Assembly (NCBI RefSeq): GCF_003602275.1
Contig: NZ_QZVT01000018.1
Coordinates: forward strand, 1 to 32,242
Direction of reading: 5' to 3'
DNA from: Arthrobacter cheniae
Lineage (GTDB): Bacteria > Actinomycetota > Actinomycetes > Actinomycetales > Micrococcaceae
DNA length: 32,242 nt
Positions 30,607 to 32,242 of this stretch are shown piece after piece. The position numbers and the translations under genes are program-made. The notes beneath the pieces were generated by a model. The model was not told the DNA's origin, made no database searches, and worked only from the letters and a program-made list of their open reading frames with translations. Each line of letters begins with the position of its first letter. Positions within the stretch are counted from its first letter, which is position 1.

Positions 30607-30620
30607 TATTTAGCTAAATA
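30607..30620. promoter_or_regulatory. Perfect AT-rich palindrome TATTTAGCTAAATA
   Basis: A 14-bp perfect palindrome, very AT-rich for this DNA, 91 bases before the start of the GNAT-like gene. Candidate operator. Confidence 0.5.
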
Positions 30621-30814
30621 TCGCCGGTGAGACCCTAGTTAGAGCATGCCGCTGACGGAGGGGATGGCACACAGTGCCACGGGTACTAGATGCTTCACGG
30701 CTTACGCGCGAGGCGGTTCTTCTCTGCAGAATGGTGCAGCAGCGTTCGTCCCAGCAAAAGCACCCCGCAGGACGCCTCCATGCTGTGACAGAAGAGAACT
30801 GGTGCGGGCCAGTA

Positions 30815-31123
30815 CTAGCGGTCGCGGTCCGTGTACCCACCCTCAGTCTCGGGCTCGTCGACGACGGGCTTGTCCTTGTCGGTGTACTCACCCTCCTGCA
30901 CAGGATCCTGCGCAGAGGTGTAGCCACCCGATCCTTCGACGGCTTCGGTGCTGGTGTAGTGACCTTCCTGCTCGGCGGCCGCGGCCACCGCCGAGGGGTC
31001 GCGGCCGGCGCGCTTGGCCTGCTCCTTGCCCTGGTCCCCGATGCTGTGCCGGTTCGAATCCGACGTCGAGGCGTCACCCTCGTTGGGCTTGGCGACATGT
31101 CCTCCATGAGCGTTCCCGGTCAT
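30815..31123 (-). CDS. Small hydrophilic protein with Tyr-Thr repeats
   Basis: A 102-residue protein. Its C-terminal half has four repeats of 10-12 residues around G-x-YT: EGHYTSTEA, SGGYTSAQD, EGEYTDKDK and EGGYTDRDR. The N-terminal half is Gly/Asp/Ser/Lys-rich (NRHSIGDQGKEQAKRAGRDP). It has no membrane segment and is probably disordered. AAAGG lies eight bases before the ATG. I do not recognise a named family; similar stress-region proteins exist in Arthrobacter relatives (recall, not checked). Confidence 0.75.
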   Translation of the reverse strand: MTGNAHGGHVAKPNEGDASTSDSNRHSIGDQGKEQAKRAGRDPSAVAAAAEQEGHYTSTEAVEGSGGYTSAQDPVQEGEYTDKDKPVVDEPETEGGYTDRDR

Positions 31124-31297
31124 GATGCTGCCTTTCGTCGAATGATGCGCTCCTCATTGGGCGCCCGTAGTCAGCGTACTGACACAGACCTGTGATGGAG
31201 GTGGTATTCGCCGTCGAGATGGTGAATCTGCTGGCTTCAGGTAGGAGTAGGGAGCGACTCGATCCTGTGATCACTCATGCCATGAGCTGCCTGGAAT

Positions 31298-31336
31298 AAC
31301 AGTGCGGCCCCGGATCCTTTTTGGGACCGCACTGTT
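31298..31336 (-). terminator. Terminator of the DUF4383 gene
   Basis: AACAGTGCGGCCCC (31298-31311) pairs with GGGACCGCACTGTT (31323-31336), 13 of 14 pairs, 44 bases after the stop at 31380. On the minus strand it ends in TTATTCC. The stretch down to 31124 contains nothing else recognised except the small palindrome GTCAG/CTGAC at 31171-31184. Confidence 0.8.
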
Positions 31337-31379
31337 CTCGGCGGTATCGGTAACCGGTCTAGCCAGTTGAGCCGTTTGG

Positions 31380-31838
31380 TTATGCGTGTGTTGTAGTGCG
31401 CTTGTGGTCGCGTGTGAGCAGTAGTGCCAGGGCGATCATGCCGATGCCTAGGAAGAAGTGCAGCCAGTTGTCGGCGTCGTTGAGGGGGACGAAGTTGCCG
31501 GCCGAGTTCTGGTCGATGACCAGGCCGTAGATCCACAGGACCAGGTAGATGATGCCCCCGTACAGCAGGTACGAGCGGGCGCCGCCGATGGTGCGCGCCA
31601 GGGCAATCCCGGCCGCCCCGAAGAGCAGGTGCACGATGTTGTGCAGGACGGACACCTGGAACAGGCCAAGAAGCAGTGCTCCGGATTCGTGTCCCGCGAA
31701 GCTGAGCTGGTCGTACTGGCTGGTGATGCCGGGGATGAAGCCGAGCAGGCCCACGAGAAGGAACACGGCTCCCACGGCGAGGGCTGCTTTCTGGACGTTG
31801 GTACGGGTGCCCGCGCGGGGCGTAGGTGCGGTGGTCAT
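31380..31838 (-). CDS. DUF4383 membrane protein
   Basis: A 152-residue protein with four membrane helices (AALAVGAVFLLVGLLGFIPG, ALLLGLFQVSVLHNIVHLLF, SYLLYGGIIYLVLWIYGLVI, WLHFFLGIGMIALALLLT) and the DUF4383 hallmarks: GFIPGIT, VSVLHNIVHLLFGAAGIALA, NFVPLNDADNWLHFFLGIGM. The histidine-rich motif pair HNIVHLLF and WLHFFLG is conserved in the family; its function is unknown. GGGAGAA lies six bases before the ATG. A TAGTAAGC-type site lies about 150 bases upstream, as for the other leftward membrane or lipid genes of the window. Confidence 0.93.
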   Translation of the reverse strand: MTTAPTPRAGTRTNVQKAALAVGAVFLLVGLLGFIPGITSQYDQLSFAGHESGALLLGLFQVSVLHNIVHLLFGAAGIALARTIGGARSYLLYGGIIYLVLWIYGLVIDQNSAGNFVPLNDADNWLHFFLGIGMIALALLLTRDHKRTTTHA

Positions 31839-31983
31839 GATTGTTCTCCCAGTGAGGTGTGCAAGTGATGGCCTGCGGTGACGTTGACGGGGCGACGCAG
31901 AGGCAGCCCCGGTAAACAGGTGAGACGAGTGACAATGTCCACGTAATTCGCGTCAGGTGGGCCATTGGATGGTCCATACGCAG

Positions 31984-32006
31984 CTTAGTAAGCAAGCCTT
32001 CGTAAG
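31984..32006. promoter_or_regulatory. TAGTAAGC operator candidate before DUF4383 gene
   Basis: CTTA (31984-31987) and TAAG (32003-32006) are the outer arms of a 23-bp partly symmetric site that contains TAGTAAGC (31986-31993) and CCTTCG. It lies about 145 bases upstream of the start at 31838. The rest of 31839-32096 shows no gene. Confidence 0.5.
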
Positions 32007-32096
32007 ACGCGGGCATAACCCGTGTCGCTCAACTGCAAACAGGATGACTTATAAACCCCGAACGCAGCAGTCCTAAGACGGAACACGGTGAAACAA

Positions 32097-32150
32097 AGTA
32101 CCGAGACAAAAAGGGAGCCCCCACTTCCGGGGAAGTGGGTGCGCGGTACT
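32097..32150 (-). terminator. Two-tier hairpin terminator of a gene right of the window
   Basis: CCCACTTCC (32120-32128) pairs perfectly with GGAAGTGGG (32131-32139) and, outside it, AGTACCG (32097-32103) pairs with CGGTACT (32144-32150). Read leftward, the inner stem is followed by TTTTT about eight bases later, typical of a rho-independent terminator. The gene it ends must lie beyond 32242. No coding frame is evident from 32151 to the end. Confidence 0.7.
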
Positions 32151-32242
32151 CGACCTGATCAAATGTCTTGTGAAGCTTTAGCTTTCTCAGGCACTGATCC
32201 AGGGGGTGAGAGAGACTTGCGTAGGCTCGGATGACGACGATG

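Noticed and set aside
31237..32016. 259-aa minus-strand frame
   Set aside because: Arg/Pro/His-rich shadow of the DUF4383 gene in another frame.
1..32242. CRISPR arrays, tRNA, rRNA
   Set aside because: No regularly spaced repeats with unique spacers and no recognisable tRNA or rRNA signature were found; only short tandem repeats of two or three units.

Overview
The window looks like a chromosomal or large-plasmid stretch from a high-GC actinobacterium, most likely a soil Micrococcaceae (Arthrobacter sensu lato). The reasons are: GC-rich third codon positions, frequent GTG/TTG starts with strong AGGAG ribosome sites, Asp23/DUF2273/DUF6286/AmaP gene order, several GAF/PAS-ANTAR regulators, ECF sigma factors, CsbD and PRC-barrel/DUF2382 stress proteins. 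No tRNA, rRNA, CRISPR array or complete insertion sequence was seen. This taxonomic call is inference from gene content only.

Layout. 1-2.6 kb: the 3' end of a signal peptidase I gene, an unknown Cys-rich protein, a small serine recombinase with an inverted repeat over its start, and the first of three STAS/SpoIIAA-like proteins. 2.7-6 kb: a BLUF blue-light sensor with a low-complexity N-terminus, a secreted protein with a near-perfect terminator hairpin, and the second STAS-like protein, whose stop codon lies in a dispersed 67-bp repeat. 6-9 kb: very small ORFs, a PAS-ANTAR regulator, a 630-bp gene-free stretch with two tandem hairpins, and the third STAS-like protein. 9.2-14.7 kb: the envelope-stress core. 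A leftward group (Asp23, DUF2273-like, Asp23, DUF6286, AmaP, then CsbD) faces a rightward operon (ECF sigma, a zinc anti-sigma domain fused to an Asp23-like domain, and a second Asp23-like protein).

15-18.2 kb holds a sensory cassette: ECF sigma, GAF sensor, GAF-ANTAR and a small acidic protein. A rearranged and partly decayed second copy lies at 26.9-29.8 kb, where only the tail of the GAF sensor survives. Between them (18.5-26.5 kb) are small membrane proteins, an AI-2E transporter, a diacylglycerol-kinase-like protein, a MarR regulator with an overlapping upstream 47-aa reading frame, a four-helix membrane protein, a PRC-barrel/DUF2382 protein and relics (a headless resolvase and a decayed membrane-protein paralogue). 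The right end carries a GNAT-like protein, a Tyr-Thr repeat protein, a DUF4383 membrane protein and the terminator of a gene outside the window.

How it may fit together (inference): the window is a stress/light/redox response island. Three ECF sigma factors, three ANTAR RNA-binding regulators, a MarR repressor and three STAS-like proteins would control envelope proteins (Asp23 layer, small membrane proteins, PRC-barrel, CsbD). A shared palindromic motif with core TAGTAAGC lies upstream of four leftward genes, including the MarR gene, and may mark one regulon. The most novel-looking items are the anti-sigma/Asp23 fusion, the duplicated sensor cassette, and an unnamed ~46-residue N-terminal module shared by the BLUF and GAF sensors.
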